A DNA stretch of 64,000 nucleotides from Aquimarina sp. ERC-38 (lineage in GTDB: Bacteria; Bacteroidota; Bacteroidia; Flavobacteriales; Flavobacteriaceae), in the NCBI RefSeq assembly GCF_026222555.1, contig NZ_CP098511.1, forward strand, positions 3,887,501 to 3,951,500, written 5' to 3'. Both the position numbers and the translations under genes were made by a program. How positions within the stretch are numbered: the first letter of the stretch is position 1; each line of letters starts with the position of its first letter. Of this stretch, positions 19,087 to 27,985 are shown in pieces. The notes under the pieces are model-generated. The model was given only the letters and a program-made list of their open reading frames with translations. It was not told the origin of the DNA and searched no databases.

Positions 19087-20192
19087 TCCGATAGCACTTC
19101 TTTATAGATATTAAGAGTCTCTAACCCCAGTTTTTCTCTAGTAAATTTTTCCTGGAACAAGTTAAAAGATTGGTCGGCGAATTCTTTTCTTAAGAATGGG
19201 TCTTGTATTAAACTTTTAATATGATTAGCTATACCTTTATAGTCACCAACGTTATCAATAAAACCATTATTTCCGTTTTCAATTGCTTCGGCTACCACGC
19301 CAACCCTGGTGGAAACTACCGGAATTTTTTGGCTAAAAGCTTCAAGCACCGTAGTGGGACCACCTTCTCGTTGTGACGTCATTACAAAAACTGTAAATTG
19401 AGACATATAATTTATAGCTTCCTTTTCAAAGTCTAAAAAAGAAACGTACTTCTCTATATTTAATTTTATAATCAAACGTTTTAACTCCTCTGTCCTTCTA
19501 GAAAATTCTCCTATTTGAATTAGGTGGATATTAGTAATCTTAAGTTCATGAGTTAAATAGCTAATTGTTTTTAAAAGAGTAAATAAATCTTTAGCATCCG
19601 TATGATTAGCAATATTTCCTATAATTTTAATATCCTGCAATAGATGCAAATCTTTTTTTAAATCCTTGATAGTAGTTACTTTATTTGGTTCCTGTTGTTG
19701 AACCCCGTCATATACGACACATAATTTATGATGTACTTTTTTTACTAAAACTGTTTTAAAATGATCTTTAACAATGGTAGAAACACAAATGATCTTATGG
19801 ATATTTTTATAATTATACTTATACTTACTTAATAAACTTACCTTTCGGCTAATCCCCTTTTTTGAAAATACAGCTTTTACCTTAAGATTTGAAAATAAGT
19901 CCGTAATTACATATCCGGTTACAGAATCACTAGTATGTAAATGAATTAAATCAATTCTATAATGCTTTACAATATTTGTAAGAGCTTCCCGATAAGTCTT
20001 CTTATAAGGTTTTACATATGGAATTAAATGTTGTCGAATTATATCTTCCTGAAGTCTTTGAGATAATACAGAGTTCTGATATCCGAATAAATGTTGTTCT
20101 ACCCCCCTATTAGCCAATTCCTCACTTAAATAAAGCAACTGCTGTTCATTTCCTCCCCAACCTCTTGCTCCGCTAATATGTAAAACTCTCAT
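19083..20192 (-). CDS. Glycosyltransferase family 4
   Basis: A 369-residue retaining GT-B enzyme. The N-terminus MRVLHISGARGWGGNEQQLL contains the acceptor-domain glycine loop; the C-terminal half has the EX7E motif in SQREGGPTTVLEAF with IPVVSTRVGVVAEAI after it, and the domain 2 strand IIGNIANHTDAKD. It is on the minus strand with its stop overlapping the convergent GT2 by 4 bp, and its start 29 bp after the stop of the gene at 20222-21016, so these two are probably co-transcribed. Sugar specificity unknown. Confidence 0.9.
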   Translation of the reverse strand: MRVLHISGARGWGGNEQQLLYLSEELANRGVEQHLFGYQNSVLSQRLQEDIIRQHLIPYVKPYKKTYREALTNIVKHYRIDLIHLHTSDSVTGYVITDLFSNLKVKAVFSKKGISRKVSLLSKYKYNYKNIHKIICVSTIVKDHFKTVLVKKVHHKLCVVYDGVQQQEPNKVTTIKDLKKDLHLLQDIKIIGNIANHTDAKDLFTLLKTISYLTHELKITNIHLIQIGEFSRRTEELKRLIIKLNIEKYVSFLDFEKEAINYMSQFTVFVMTSQREGGPTTVLEAFSQKIPVVSTRVGVVAEAIENGNNGFIDNVGDYKGIANHIKSLIQDPFLRKEFADQSFNLFQEKFTREKLGLETLNIYKEVLSD

Positions 20193-20221
20193 ACAACTAA
20201 TTGTATTAGTAAAAATAACGT

Positions 20222-21016
20222 TTACTCCAAACCTTTATCAGTAACAATAATCTCAGAATCTTTAATTTTCATCAGAATTTCTTCGTTCTTCTTTAAATTA
20301 GAAAGATCGTTCATTTTATGATCTATATGATAAGCAATTCCGCCAAATTTCAAAGATTTTTTGTGTATACCATTTCGTTGCATACGCAAAATAAATTCGT
20401 CATCTTCTTTGCCCCAACCTTCAATAGCTGTATTGTATCCATTTATAGCAAAAGCGTCTTTACGCCAATAAGCCAGGTTGCAGCCACGTAAACCTTTATT
20501 TATTATTGAATTAATAAATCCTATTCTGCATAACATTAGTAATAAAAGAATCCTTTTTTTATATGGTAGTTTAGTTTGTTTTAAACTTTGAGAAGAAAGG
20601 TAAAGTTTTTGATTTTGTAAAGTTCTATAGCTATCTTCCTTGTTTATTCTACACCTTCTACCACTTATAAAATATCCTTCTTTTTGATATAATAAATGGT
20701 CTTCTATAAAATTAGGGTGGCATATAATATCGCCGTCAATCTGAATGATATATTCGTAACTACTTTGTTTTAGTGCTTTATTCCGGATTAAACTTAATCT
20801 AAACCCTTGATCCTCTTGCCAGATATGTTTAATAGGGATAGAAGATTCTTTTTGAAGAATTTTAATAATCTCTTTAGTATTATTCGTTGATCCGTCGTCA
20901 GCTACTACAATTTCATTGGGTGCTACGGATTGTAAAAATAAGCTACGTAAACATAATTCCAATGCTTCCGGCCAGTTATACGTTGATACTAATACACTTA
21001 CCCCTTTTCTATTCAT
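20222..21016 (-). CDS. Glycosyltransferase family 2
   Basis: A 264-residue GT-A enzyme. Motifs: SVLVSTYNWPEALELCLRSL, ADDGSTNNTKEI, QIDGDIICHPNF and GWGKEDDEFILRM, in the same order and spacing as the paralogue at 18286. It is the first gene of a minus-strand pair with the GT4 gene. It closes the glycan cluster; the next gene rightwards is a tRNA-modification gene. Confidence 0.88.
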   Translation of the reverse strand: MNRKGVSVLVSTYNWPEALELCLRSLFLQSVAPNEIVVADDGSTNNTKEIIKILQKESSIPIKHIWQEDQGFRLSLIRNKALKQSSYEYIIQIDGDIICHPNFIEDHLLYQKEGYFISGRRCRINKEDSYRTLQNQKLYLSSQSLKQTKLPYKKRILLLLMLCRIGFINSIINKGLRGCNLAYWRKDAFAINGYNTAIEGWGKEDDEFILRMQRNGIHKKSLKFGGIAYHIDHKMNDLSNLKKNEEILMKIKDSEIIVTDKGLE

Positions 21017-21141
21017 ACACTATTAAAAACAACATTTCTTCCGGATATAATTAGGAAACCTGTTACTATTTGTAAATTTACAAACAATTTAAGTTACGAA
21101 TTATCAAAACGGTGTAATACCCAATAATTAGTTGTAAATAC

Positions 21142-21711
21142 ATGCAGGACTACCAAGATAAATTAAATAAAGCTTTATCAGTTTTAAAAAAGGGAGGCAC
21201 TATTTTATATCCTACAGATACCGTTTGGGGTATTGGGTGCGATGCCAGTAATGGCGACGCGGTAGACAAAATCTTTAAATTAAAACAACGAGAAGAAAGT
21301 AAATCCCTGATATGCCTGGTTAGTGATTTTAAAATGTTACAACAGTACGTAGAAGAAGTTCCTGAAGTAGCTTATGATATCTTAAAATTTGCTACCAAGC
21401 CTACCACGATTATTTACGATCGACCTTTACGCATCGCAGAAAACCTGATTGCAGATGATAATTCACTGGCTATCCGGGTGGTAAGAGATCCTTTTTGTAG
21501 TAAGCTTATACGTAAATTAAAAAGACCCCTGGTTTCCACTTCAGCAAATATTAGTGGTAAAGCAACCCCTAAAGGTAAAAAAGAAATAGCTACTGCAATT
21601 TTGGAAGGCGTCGACTATATCGTAAATTTGCCATTACAAAATAAAAACGTACCCCCCTCCTCAATAATAAAAATTGGCGGGGACAGTACGGTAAAAATTA
21701 TCAGGAAGTAA
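21142..21711 (+). CDS. L-threonylcarbamoyladenylate synthase (YrdC/Sua5 family)
   Basis: Makes threonylcarbamoyl-AMP from threonine, bicarbonate and ATP, the first step of t6A37 formation in ANN-decoding tRNAs. The 189-residue product is a single YrdC domain: GGTILYPTDTVWGIGCDA near the start, the basic KLKQREESKSLICLV segment that binds nucleotide, and LVSTSANISGKATPKG in the C-terminal half. It lacks the extra Sua5 domain, so it is the TsaC-type length. It is 7 bp before the CCA-adding enzyme gene, forming a tRNA-processing operon. Confidence 0.93.
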   Translation: MQDYQDKLNKALSVLKKGGTILYPTDTVWGIGCDASNGDAVDKIFKLKQREESKSLICLVSDFKMLQQYVEEVPEVAYDILKFATKPTTIIYDRPLRIAENLIADDNSLAIRVVRDPFCSKLIRKLKRPLVSTSANISGKATPKGKKEIATAILEGVDYIVNLPLQNKNVPPSSIIKIGGDSTVKIIRK

Positions 21712-21718
21712 TTGATTC

Positions 21719-23170
21719 ATGTCGGAAGAAAAAAACTATACACAAGCCCTTCAACACCCTATATTTAAAACAATCTCCGGAGTTTCTGAAAAACTGAAAA
21801 CAGAAGCTTATGTGATAGGCGGATTTGTAAGGGATTATATACTAAAACGAGGAGAAGCAAAAGATATTGATGTGGTAGCCATTGGTAGCGGGATTGAACT
21901 CGCCCGGGCGGTTTCTAAAGCACTACCTGATCGTCCTAAAGTACAGGTGTTTAAGACCTATGGTACGGCTATGTTAAAAACAAATGACATCGAAGTAGAA
22001 TTTGTAGGCGCTCGAAAAGAATCATATACGAAGGAAAGTAGAAACCCTGAGGTCACACAAGGCACTTTAGAAGATGATCAAAACCGTCGGGATTTTACCA
22101 TTAACGCTTTAGCACTCAGCCTTTCAAAAGAAAACTACGGATCACTTTTGGATCCGTTCAATGGTATTACTGACCTGAAGAACAAAATTCTAAGAACACC
22201 TTTAGACCCGGATATCACTTATACCGATGATCCGTTACGAATGATGCGTGCTATACGATTTGCTACACAACTACAATTTACCATCGAAGAAGCATCTTTT
22301 CAAGCTATTAAAAAGAATAAAGAGCGGATCAAAATCATTACGAAAGAACGCATTGTAACAGAATTACATAAAATTCTACTAAGTCCAAAACCTTCTATTG
22401 GCTTTTTACTTCTGGAAAAAACCGGATTACTTCCGTATCTATTACCGGAACTAACTGCTTTAAAAGGAATTGACGAAAAAGAAGGGCAACGTCACAAAGA
22501 TAATTTTTACCACACCCTAGAGGTTGTTGATAATATTGCCAAAACTACGGATGACCTTTGGCTACGCTGGGCAGCGCTATTACACGATATAGGAAAAGCA
22601 CCCACCAAAAAATTTCACAAAGAAATAGGCTGGACGTTCCATAGTCATGAATTTGTAGGGGCAAAAATGGTTTTTAAACTATTTAAACGCCTTAAGATGC
22701 CTCTCAATGATAAAATGAAATTTGTTCAGAAAATGGTGTTTATGAGTTCGCGACCCATCATCATTGCATCAGATGTAACAGATTCTGCCGTTCGACGCCT
22801 GGTGTTTGATGCCGGGGATTATATTGAAGAACTGATGACTTTATGCGAAGCAGATATTACTACTAAAAACCCAAAACGCTTTAAAAAATACCATAATAAT
22901 TTTAAAAAAGTACGGGAAAAAATCGTAGAAGTAGAAGAAAGAGATCAAGTTCGTAATTTTCAACCACCTGTTACCGGAGAAGAAATTATGGAAACTTTTA
23001 ATCTAAAACCTTCCCGTGAGATCGGAATTATAAAAGAACATATTAAAGAAGCCATCCTGGAAGGAGAAATACCTAACGAATACGAAGCCGCTTATCAGCT
23101 GATGCTAAAAAAAGGAAAAGAATTAGGTTTACAACCCGATATTAGTTTTAAAGAGAAGTTGACCAACTAA
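21719..23170 (+). CDS. CCA-adding tRNA nucleotidyltransferase with HD domain
   Basis: Adds or repairs the CCA 3' end of tRNA. The 483-residue product has the class II nucleotidyltransferase head at residues ~25-160 (VIGGFVRDYIL, then KDIDVVAIG with the DxD metal pair, and RRDFTINALAL), the tRNA-binding neck (TDDPLRMMRAIRFATQLQF), and an HD phosphohydrolase domain at about 255-360 (ALLHDIGKAPT). The HD domain suggests 2',3'-cyclic phosphatase activity on tRNA ends. It follows the YrdC gene by 7 bp. Confidence 0.95.
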   Translation: MSEEKNYTQALQHPIFKTISGVSEKLKTEAYVIGGFVRDYILKRGEAKDIDVVAIGSGIELARAVSKALPDRPKVQVFKTYGTAMLKTNDIEVEFVGARKESYTKESRNPEVTQGTLEDDQNRRDFTINALALSLSKENYGSLLDPFNGITDLKNKILRTPLDPDITYTDDPLRMMRAIRFATQLQFTIEEASFQAIKKNKERIKIITKERIVTELHKILLSPKPSIGFLLLEKTGLLPYLLPELTALKGIDEKEGQRHKDNFYHTLEVVDNIAKTTDDLWLRWAALLHDIGKAPTKKFHKEIGWTFHSHEFVGAKMVFKLFKRLKMPLNDKMKFVQKMVFMSSRPIIIASDVTDSAVRRLVFDAGDYIEELMTLCEADITTKNPKRFKKYHNNFKKVREKIVEVEERDQVRNFQPPVTGEEIMETFNLKPSREIGIIKEHIKEAILEGEIPNEYEAAYQLMLKKGKELGLQPDISFKEKLTN

Positions 23171-23204
23171 GTTTAAGAAGAAACAGAAAATTAAACTAAA
23201 GCAA

Positions 23205-24236
23205 TTGGATACGATATTTAAAAAATTAACTGTAATTTCTATAATTTTAATTTACTTAATTATTGTTGCCGGAGCTGTGGTACGTATGACCGGGTCTGGA
23301 ATGGGATGCCCCGACTGGCCTAAATGTTTTGGATACTACATTCCCCCAACTAGTGAAAGTCAAATTCAATGGAAACCGGAGCATTTATATAAACAAGGAA
23401 CCATTGTCATTAAAAACGAAGAACTTCGATTAGCTAAAGAGAATTTTACCAGTACCAGTCAATATCAAGAAGATAACTGGCTACCTTATACCAAACATGA
23501 TTATGCTGAATTTAATGTTTGGCATACCTGGATCGAATATATTAATCGACTCGTTACAGTCTTATCAGGATTACCTATTCTTTTGCTTTTTATACTTTCC
23601 TTTAGATACCTAAAGACTAATAAAAGGATTACCCAACTTGCCATAATTACTGTATTAGCGATGGCTTTTCAGGCATGGTTAGGTAAAATAGTGGTTGATA
23701 CTAATCTTGCCCCGGTTCGGATTACGGTACATATGCTGGTCGCTTTTTTAATTGCTGCCATTCTGATAATGATGTTATACGAACAGCAACCTGAGCGTAA
23801 AAAAGTTGAAGTAAGTAAAACTTTTAAGTCCATACTCGTATTTTCTATTATTCTAACCTTTATTCAGGTAGCCATGGGTACTCAAGTACGACAGTATGTA
23901 GACGAACAAGTTAAGTTAGCACTATCAAAATCAGAATGGTTAACGCCTACTCCGGTTATCTTTTATGTACATCGCTCTTTTTCCGTTTTAATTGTACTGG
24001 TAAATGCCTGGCTTTTTCTACAAAATAGAAAATTATCCCTGGGGTTGACCAAATTAAATTGGGTCATGTTTTTAATTGCATTAGAGGTCATTACGGGAAT
24101 TGCCATGTATTATTTGGACTTCCCCTTCCTTACCCAGCCTTTACACCTGGTAATAGCTTCTTTACTCTTCGGCATTCAGTTTTACCTGTTACTTCAGGTA
24201 TTTTATAACCGGAAACAAAGCGTTTTACTCACGTAG
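23205..24236 (+). CDS. Heme A synthase (COX15/CtaA family)
   Basis: Oxidises heme O to heme A for cytochrome oxidase, in the inner membrane. The 343-residue product has eight hydrophobic segments in two four-helix halves. Conserved signatures: VAGAVVRMTGSGMGCPDWPKC (given in full family order but spanning 21 positions in the protein: residues ~21-41), FNVWHTWIEYINRLVTV, ITVHMLVAFL, YVHRSFSVLIVLVN and LHLVIASLLFG, which supply the heme-ligand histidines. The start codon is TTG at 23205: no in-frame ATG or GTG lies upstream in the 34-bp gap and the next ATG would remove the first membrane helix. It is probably in the same transcript as the CCA gene. Confidence 0.94.
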   Translation: MDTIFKKLTVISIILIYLIIVAGAVVRMTGSGMGCPDWPKCFGYYIPPTSESQIQWKPEHLYKQGTIVIKNEELRLAKENFTSTSQYQEDNWLPYTKHDYAEFNVWHTWIEYINRLVTVLSGLPILLLFILSFRYLKTNKRITQLAIITVLAMAFQAWLGKIVVDTNLAPVRITVHMLVAFLIAAILIMMLYEQQPERKKVEVSKTFKSILVFSIILTFIQVAMGTQVRQYVDEQVKLALSKSEWLTPTPVIFYVHRSFSVLIVLVNAWLFLQNRKLSLGLTKLNWVMFLIALEVITGIAMYYLDFPFLTQPLHLVIASLLFGIQFYLLLQVFYNRKQSVLLT

Positions 24237-24348
24237 GACTATTTTCATAATGCTGCCTACTGCAATGCACTAAATTTGCTGATAATTTCCCCTATAAATA
24301 ACTTTGAATAATAAGTGTACGTTTAAAAATTCTAACTCATATAAATTA

Positions 24349-24416
24349 ATCCTATCCCCAGCCTGTCCCTAGGGGAAGGTAGCTAAAGGTCCTTTCCTTT
24401 GGAAAGGATTTAGGAT
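24349..24416. repeat. GC-rich quasi-palindromic intergenic sequence
   Basis: An island of nested palindromes in AT-rich DNA: CCCTAGGG at 24367-24374, the hairpin CCTTTCC-TTT-GGAAAGG at 24391-24407, and an outer ATCCTA/TAGGAT pair. It has the same general look (CCTTTCC-type arms) as the core of the element at 47677-47889 but no matching terminal repeats were found. Confidence 0.45.
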
Positions 24417-24459
24417 AAGATGGATAGCTATAAATAAAATAGTTGGATCAATTTTTTAA

Positions 24460-25907
24460 TTCTACTTTGTCATCTTAGAAAAAAAGGGGCAAAACATTTT
24501 GTGAATGATAATAAACACATTATTTTGCCCCTGCAAAAATTTATGTTTCACAAAGTAAACAAAAGTGGGCTACAATAGATAGTATCCACCAAAAAAAATG
24601 ATTCCAGGAATTCAGAATTTCTGGGGTTTATTGAATCGAACCTTAACTCCTTCTTTTTAAATTTCAGCACCCATTTTAAGATTGTCAAGTTCTCTTACGG
24701 GCAACATGCATTCGATTATTTTCAATCACTTTTTAAATTAGAGAAGAAGACAGCTAACTGTCAGAATATTGCAGACCACTTGTCGTGTTTGGATCAGCAA
24801 AGTATCAATCATTTTATCAATAGTGGTCATTGGTCGTATGAGGGCTTAATGGATCAAGTAGCTATGGAGGCCTCACAGCTCTTTGCCAAGGGCAAACAAC
24901 CAACTGCGCTACTGATAGACGAGGTAGGTTTTCGTAAAAAAGGTAAAATGTCAGCTTGTGTTTCTAGACAATATTTAGGCTGTATTGGTAAGACAGATAA
25001 TGGACAAGTAGCCGTCGCAGCAGGCCTTTCGCAAGGCATAAATTACGCCCCTATTGATATGCGCCTATTTATGCCAAAGGAATGGGATTGTGATAGTTTG
25101 AGAAGAGACAAATGCAATATCCCTAAGGATCAAAAACATTGTAGCAAGCCAGAGATAGCATGGCAGATCATAGAACAGGCAAAGATCAAAGGGGTTGCCT
25201 TCGATTACGTGAACTTCGATGCGTTGTATGGCAATGCTACTTTTTTGTTAGACTATTTGATAGGTGCCCGTATTGATTTTATAGGGGATATCCGCAGTGA
25301 CCATTTGATCTATTTCAATTACGATCCAAATGAAAAATGCAGGGTAGACAAATACACCGCCAACTTATTGGAAGATGATTTTGAACACATCACAATTCGA
25401 GAATCAACCAAAGGAACTCTCAAAGCAAAGTTCCACTATGCCAAAGTGCAAATTCTTACCCGTGAAAACAAGTGGTTAGATTTGGTACTACTGGTTCGAA
25501 AAGATACCGATGGAAAAACTAAATATTCCTTGACAAATATGGAAAACGACCACATCAAAGAGCTAGCGCAAAAGCAAGGACAAAGAATATTTATCGAGCA
25601 AATTTTTAAAGAAGGGAAAAACCTAGTGGGAATGGGAGACTATCAAATTAGGGGATGGCATGGTTTTCATAACCACATGGCAATTTGTATGATGGCAATG
25701 CTGTTGATTGCTAAACTAAAAATAGAAACTAAAGATCAAAAGTATACAGCACCAACCCTAAGAAAAATCGTGTGCCTATGTATAAAAACAAAAATAGAAA
25801 AACCTCAAGTAGCTATAAACATTATTCTAAAACAGCATAAAAGATACATCAACCAACTTCTAAGAGATCAAAATAAAAACTATAAAACATAAGATGACAA
25901 AGTAGGA
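24460..25907 (+). mobile_element. IS701-like insertion sequence
   Basis: A 1448-bp element with terminal inverted repeats of 18 bp (24460-24477 and 25890-25907) that match at 17 of 18 positions; the shared core is CTACTTTGTCATCTTA. It is flanked on both sides by TTAA (24456-24459 and 25908-25911), which fits the 4-bp YTAR target duplication known for the IS701 family. It carries one transposase gene, split by a frameshift. It sits between heme A synthase and a pRiA4b-ORF3-like gene and interrupts no obvious gene. Confidence 0.9.
24598..25892 (+). CDS. IS701-family transposase, reading frame split by a one-base shift
   Basis: DDE transposase of the insertion sequence. An ATG at 24598 opens MIPGIQNFWGLLNRTLTPSF and stops at TAA (24658-24660); the main frame continues from there as LNFSTHFKIVKFSYGQHAF and runs to 25892. 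One extra T in the T5 run at 24654-24658 would join them into about 431 residues, a normal family length. The main frame alone has no ATG near its beginning; a TTG at 24780 would give 370 residues. Motifs: LLIDEVGFRKKGKMSACVS followed by RQYLGCIGKTDNGQVAV (first Asp), FDYVNFDALYG (second Asp) and IEQIFKEGKNLVGMGDYQI (Glu). It is either a decayed copy or uses a -1 slip at the T run. Confidence 0.85.
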
Positions 25908-25956
25908 TTAATATACCAACACTATTGTAAACTAAAACCAGTAAATAACTTTATAA

Positions 25957-26060
25957 AATTGAATTTTAATACTATAATGATTAGTCTTGATTCTTTATTC
26001 CAGAGGCGATAGCGACCTGCCCGTCTGCAGGTGGGTCTTTAATCTTTACCGGATACTAAT
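25957..26060 (+). repeat. Dispersed intergenic repeat, copy 2
   Basis: The core 25980-26060 is 81 bp, the same length as copy 1 at 3041-3121, and begins ATTAGTCTTGATT and ends GATACTAAT. The centre ACCTGC-CCGTCT-GCAGGT can form a hairpin. Orientation is opposite to copy 1. Confidence 0.7.
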
Positions 26061-26167
26061 AAATTTAGATCCATATTGCAGTAACATTTTTAATAAGGTT
26101 TCCTGTTCTTTAAAAGTTCAGGAACCTAAAACAATATCGTATCTTTGGCTTCCATAAAAATAGTACT

Positions 26168-26668
26168 ATGATTTACCGCTTTCGGGTAATACTCGATACC
26201 GAAGAAGATGTTTTTAGAGATATAGAAATTCAGGAAGAAGCTACTTTAGAACAATTTCATGATGTTATTAATCAATCCTTTGGCTTTGACGGGTTAGAAA
26301 TGGCTTCTTTTTATATCAGCGATGAAACCTGGAATCAGAAAGAAGAAATTTCGCAATTTGATATGAGCGAAGGAAATGAGTCCATTCGTATAATGAATGA
26401 AACTACGCTAAATGATGTGGTCAACGAAGTTTCACCCAAATTAATTTATATCTACGACTTCTTAAATATGTGGACTTTTCTGATTGAATTAGCAGAAATT
26501 GTAGACTATGAAAGTGGTAGGGAATATCCGAATATTATGTATGTACACGGACAAATTCCTGATCAGGCTCCTGAAAAAGAATTTGTTGCCGATGATGTAA
26601 ATCCGGATGAAGAAGACTATGATATTGATTCCTATGATAACCTTGATTTTGATGGCAATTGGAATTAA
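26168..26668 (+). CDS. pRiA4b ORF-3-like family protein
   Basis: A 166-residue acidic protein of the plasmid pRiA4b ORF-3-like family, whose function is not established. Seen: MIYRFRVILDTEEDVFRDIEI at the start, LEQFHDVINQSFGFDGLEMASF (central helix-strand of the family), the segment LIYIYDFLNMWTFLIELAEI (family pattern YxYDFGDxW, here D-F-L-N-M-W), and a very acidic tail (DDVNPDEEDYDIDSYDNLDFD). It is probably cytoplasmic. The next gene, encoding a nucleoid-associated protein, follows by 78 bp on the same strand. Confidence 0.82.
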   Translation: MIYRFRVILDTEEDVFRDIEIQEEATLEQFHDVINQSFGFDGLEMASFYISDETWNQKEEISQFDMSEGNESIRIMNETTLNDVVNEVSPKLIYIYDFLNMWTFLIELAEIVDYESGREYPNIMYVHGQIPDQAPEKEFVADDVNPDEEDYDIDSYDNLDFDGNWN

Positions 26669-26746
26669 TTTTTAAGGAAGATGTATTGAATTTCATTGAG
26701 TTCTATAGCCATGTATTACTAACCAATTTTACTTATAAACAACCTA

Positions 26747-27802
26747 ATGATTAACTTATATAACGCCCAAATCGAATCGCTTTCTATCCATCGTATTGGA
26801 AATAAAAGCAGAAACGAAAAAATTTTTTTATCTGAAGCTCCTTACCAATTAAATGATGAACTTACAGCTTTACTAAAAGAATATTTCTTTAAGCCATTTA
26901 GGGAAAAAGAAGAAAATTATTTTCAGTTTACCAATGAAGTAGATGTAGAATTTAATCCCTTATTTAAAATTGTTACTGAAATTTTTGAACAACCGGAAAC
27001 CGCGCACGAAAAGTCCAAACAAATTACTTCTTTATTATACGAACAATCACAACATCCGCATATCAAAGGGGGAGAAGTCTACAGTACGTACCTGGAGAAT
27101 GTGATGATAGATAATCAAAAGGTAGCTGCTATTGGTATTTTTAAATCCGAATTAAAAAGCGATTTTTTACAATTTGAAGAAAAAGGTAGCAACCTTGATA
27201 TTTTTTTACAACAAGGAGTTAACTTAAACAAATTAGATAAGGGTTGCCTAATATTTAATATTAAAAAAGAAGAAGGTTATAAAATTTTATCCATAGATTC
27301 AAACCGGTATGATACCAAATACTGGCTGGAACAATTCCTGGGAGTTGAAGCATTTGAAGATGAAAATTTTTATACGAAGAAGTATATGAAATTTTGCCAG
27401 GACTTTGCCAAAGACGTAGTACGTCCGGCGGAAGATAAGAAAGAAGAAGTCATGTTTATGAACCGTGCAGTTAACCATTTTGCTAAAAATGATGAATTTG
27501 AAGAAACGGCTTTTTTAAATGAAGTGATCGAAAACCCGGAACTAATTCCGGAATTTAAACATTATAAAACCGAAAAAGCGCCAAAATATCATATCGAAGA
27601 CCTTACCTCCTTCCCTATTGCTAATACGGCTGTCACAGCAGCCAGAAAAAAAATTAAAAATCTAATTAGCCTTGACACAAATATTCAAATCAAGATGGAT
27701 TTTATAAACCCCGAATCTGCCGAAAAATTTGTAGAAAAAGGTTGGGACGAAGAAAAACAAATGTATTATTACCTGGTATATTTTAATAAGGAAACCACTT
27801 AA
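26747..27802 (+). CDS. Nucleoid-associated protein (NdpA/YejK family)
   Basis: A 351-residue member of the 37-kDa nucleoid-associated family that binds DNA; exact role unclear. Seen: early IESLSIHRIGNKSRNEKIFLSE (given in part), GGEVYSTYLENVMIDNQKVAAIGIFKSE, and the later NRYDTKYWLEQFLGV and KYMKFCQDFAKDVV segments that are typical of Bacteroidota members. The C-terminal YHIEDLTSFPIANTAVTAARKK is also in character. No signal peptide. Confidence 0.82.
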   Translation: MINLYNAQIESLSIHRIGNKSRNEKIFLSEAPYQLNDELTALLKEYFFKPFREKEENYFQFTNEVDVEFNPLFKIVTEIFEQPETAHEKSKQITSLLYEQSQHPHIKGGEVYSTYLENVMIDNQKVAAIGIFKSELKSDFLQFEEKGSNLDIFLQQGVNLNKLDKGCLIFNIKKEEGYKILSIDSNRYDTKYWLEQFLGVEAFEDENFYTKKYMKFCQDFAKDVVRPAEDKKEEVMFMNRAVNHFAKNDEFEETAFLNEVIENPELIPEFKHYKTEKAPKYHIEDLTSFPIANTAVTAARKKIKNLISLDTNIQIKMDFINPESAEKFVEKGWDEEKQMYYYLVYFNKETT

Positions 27803-27985
27803 ACTATAGCTTTAAAAACGGTTTTATAAAAAAAATATGATCTACTTGTATCCATACATTTATTAGAAATTCGAATTAATTTAAGAGGACTTTAGCATTT
27901 TTAGCTTAAATATTGTTAGTCACCTAACATTTTCTTATTGTGTTTGCCTATACTTTTACCATTCAATATAAATGGAAACAACACA

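Noticed and set aside
21142..24236. tRNA gene expected near tRNA-processing genes
   Set aside because: No cloverleaf with a T-loop GTTCRA-type box was found in the gaps of this stretch or elsewhere in the window.
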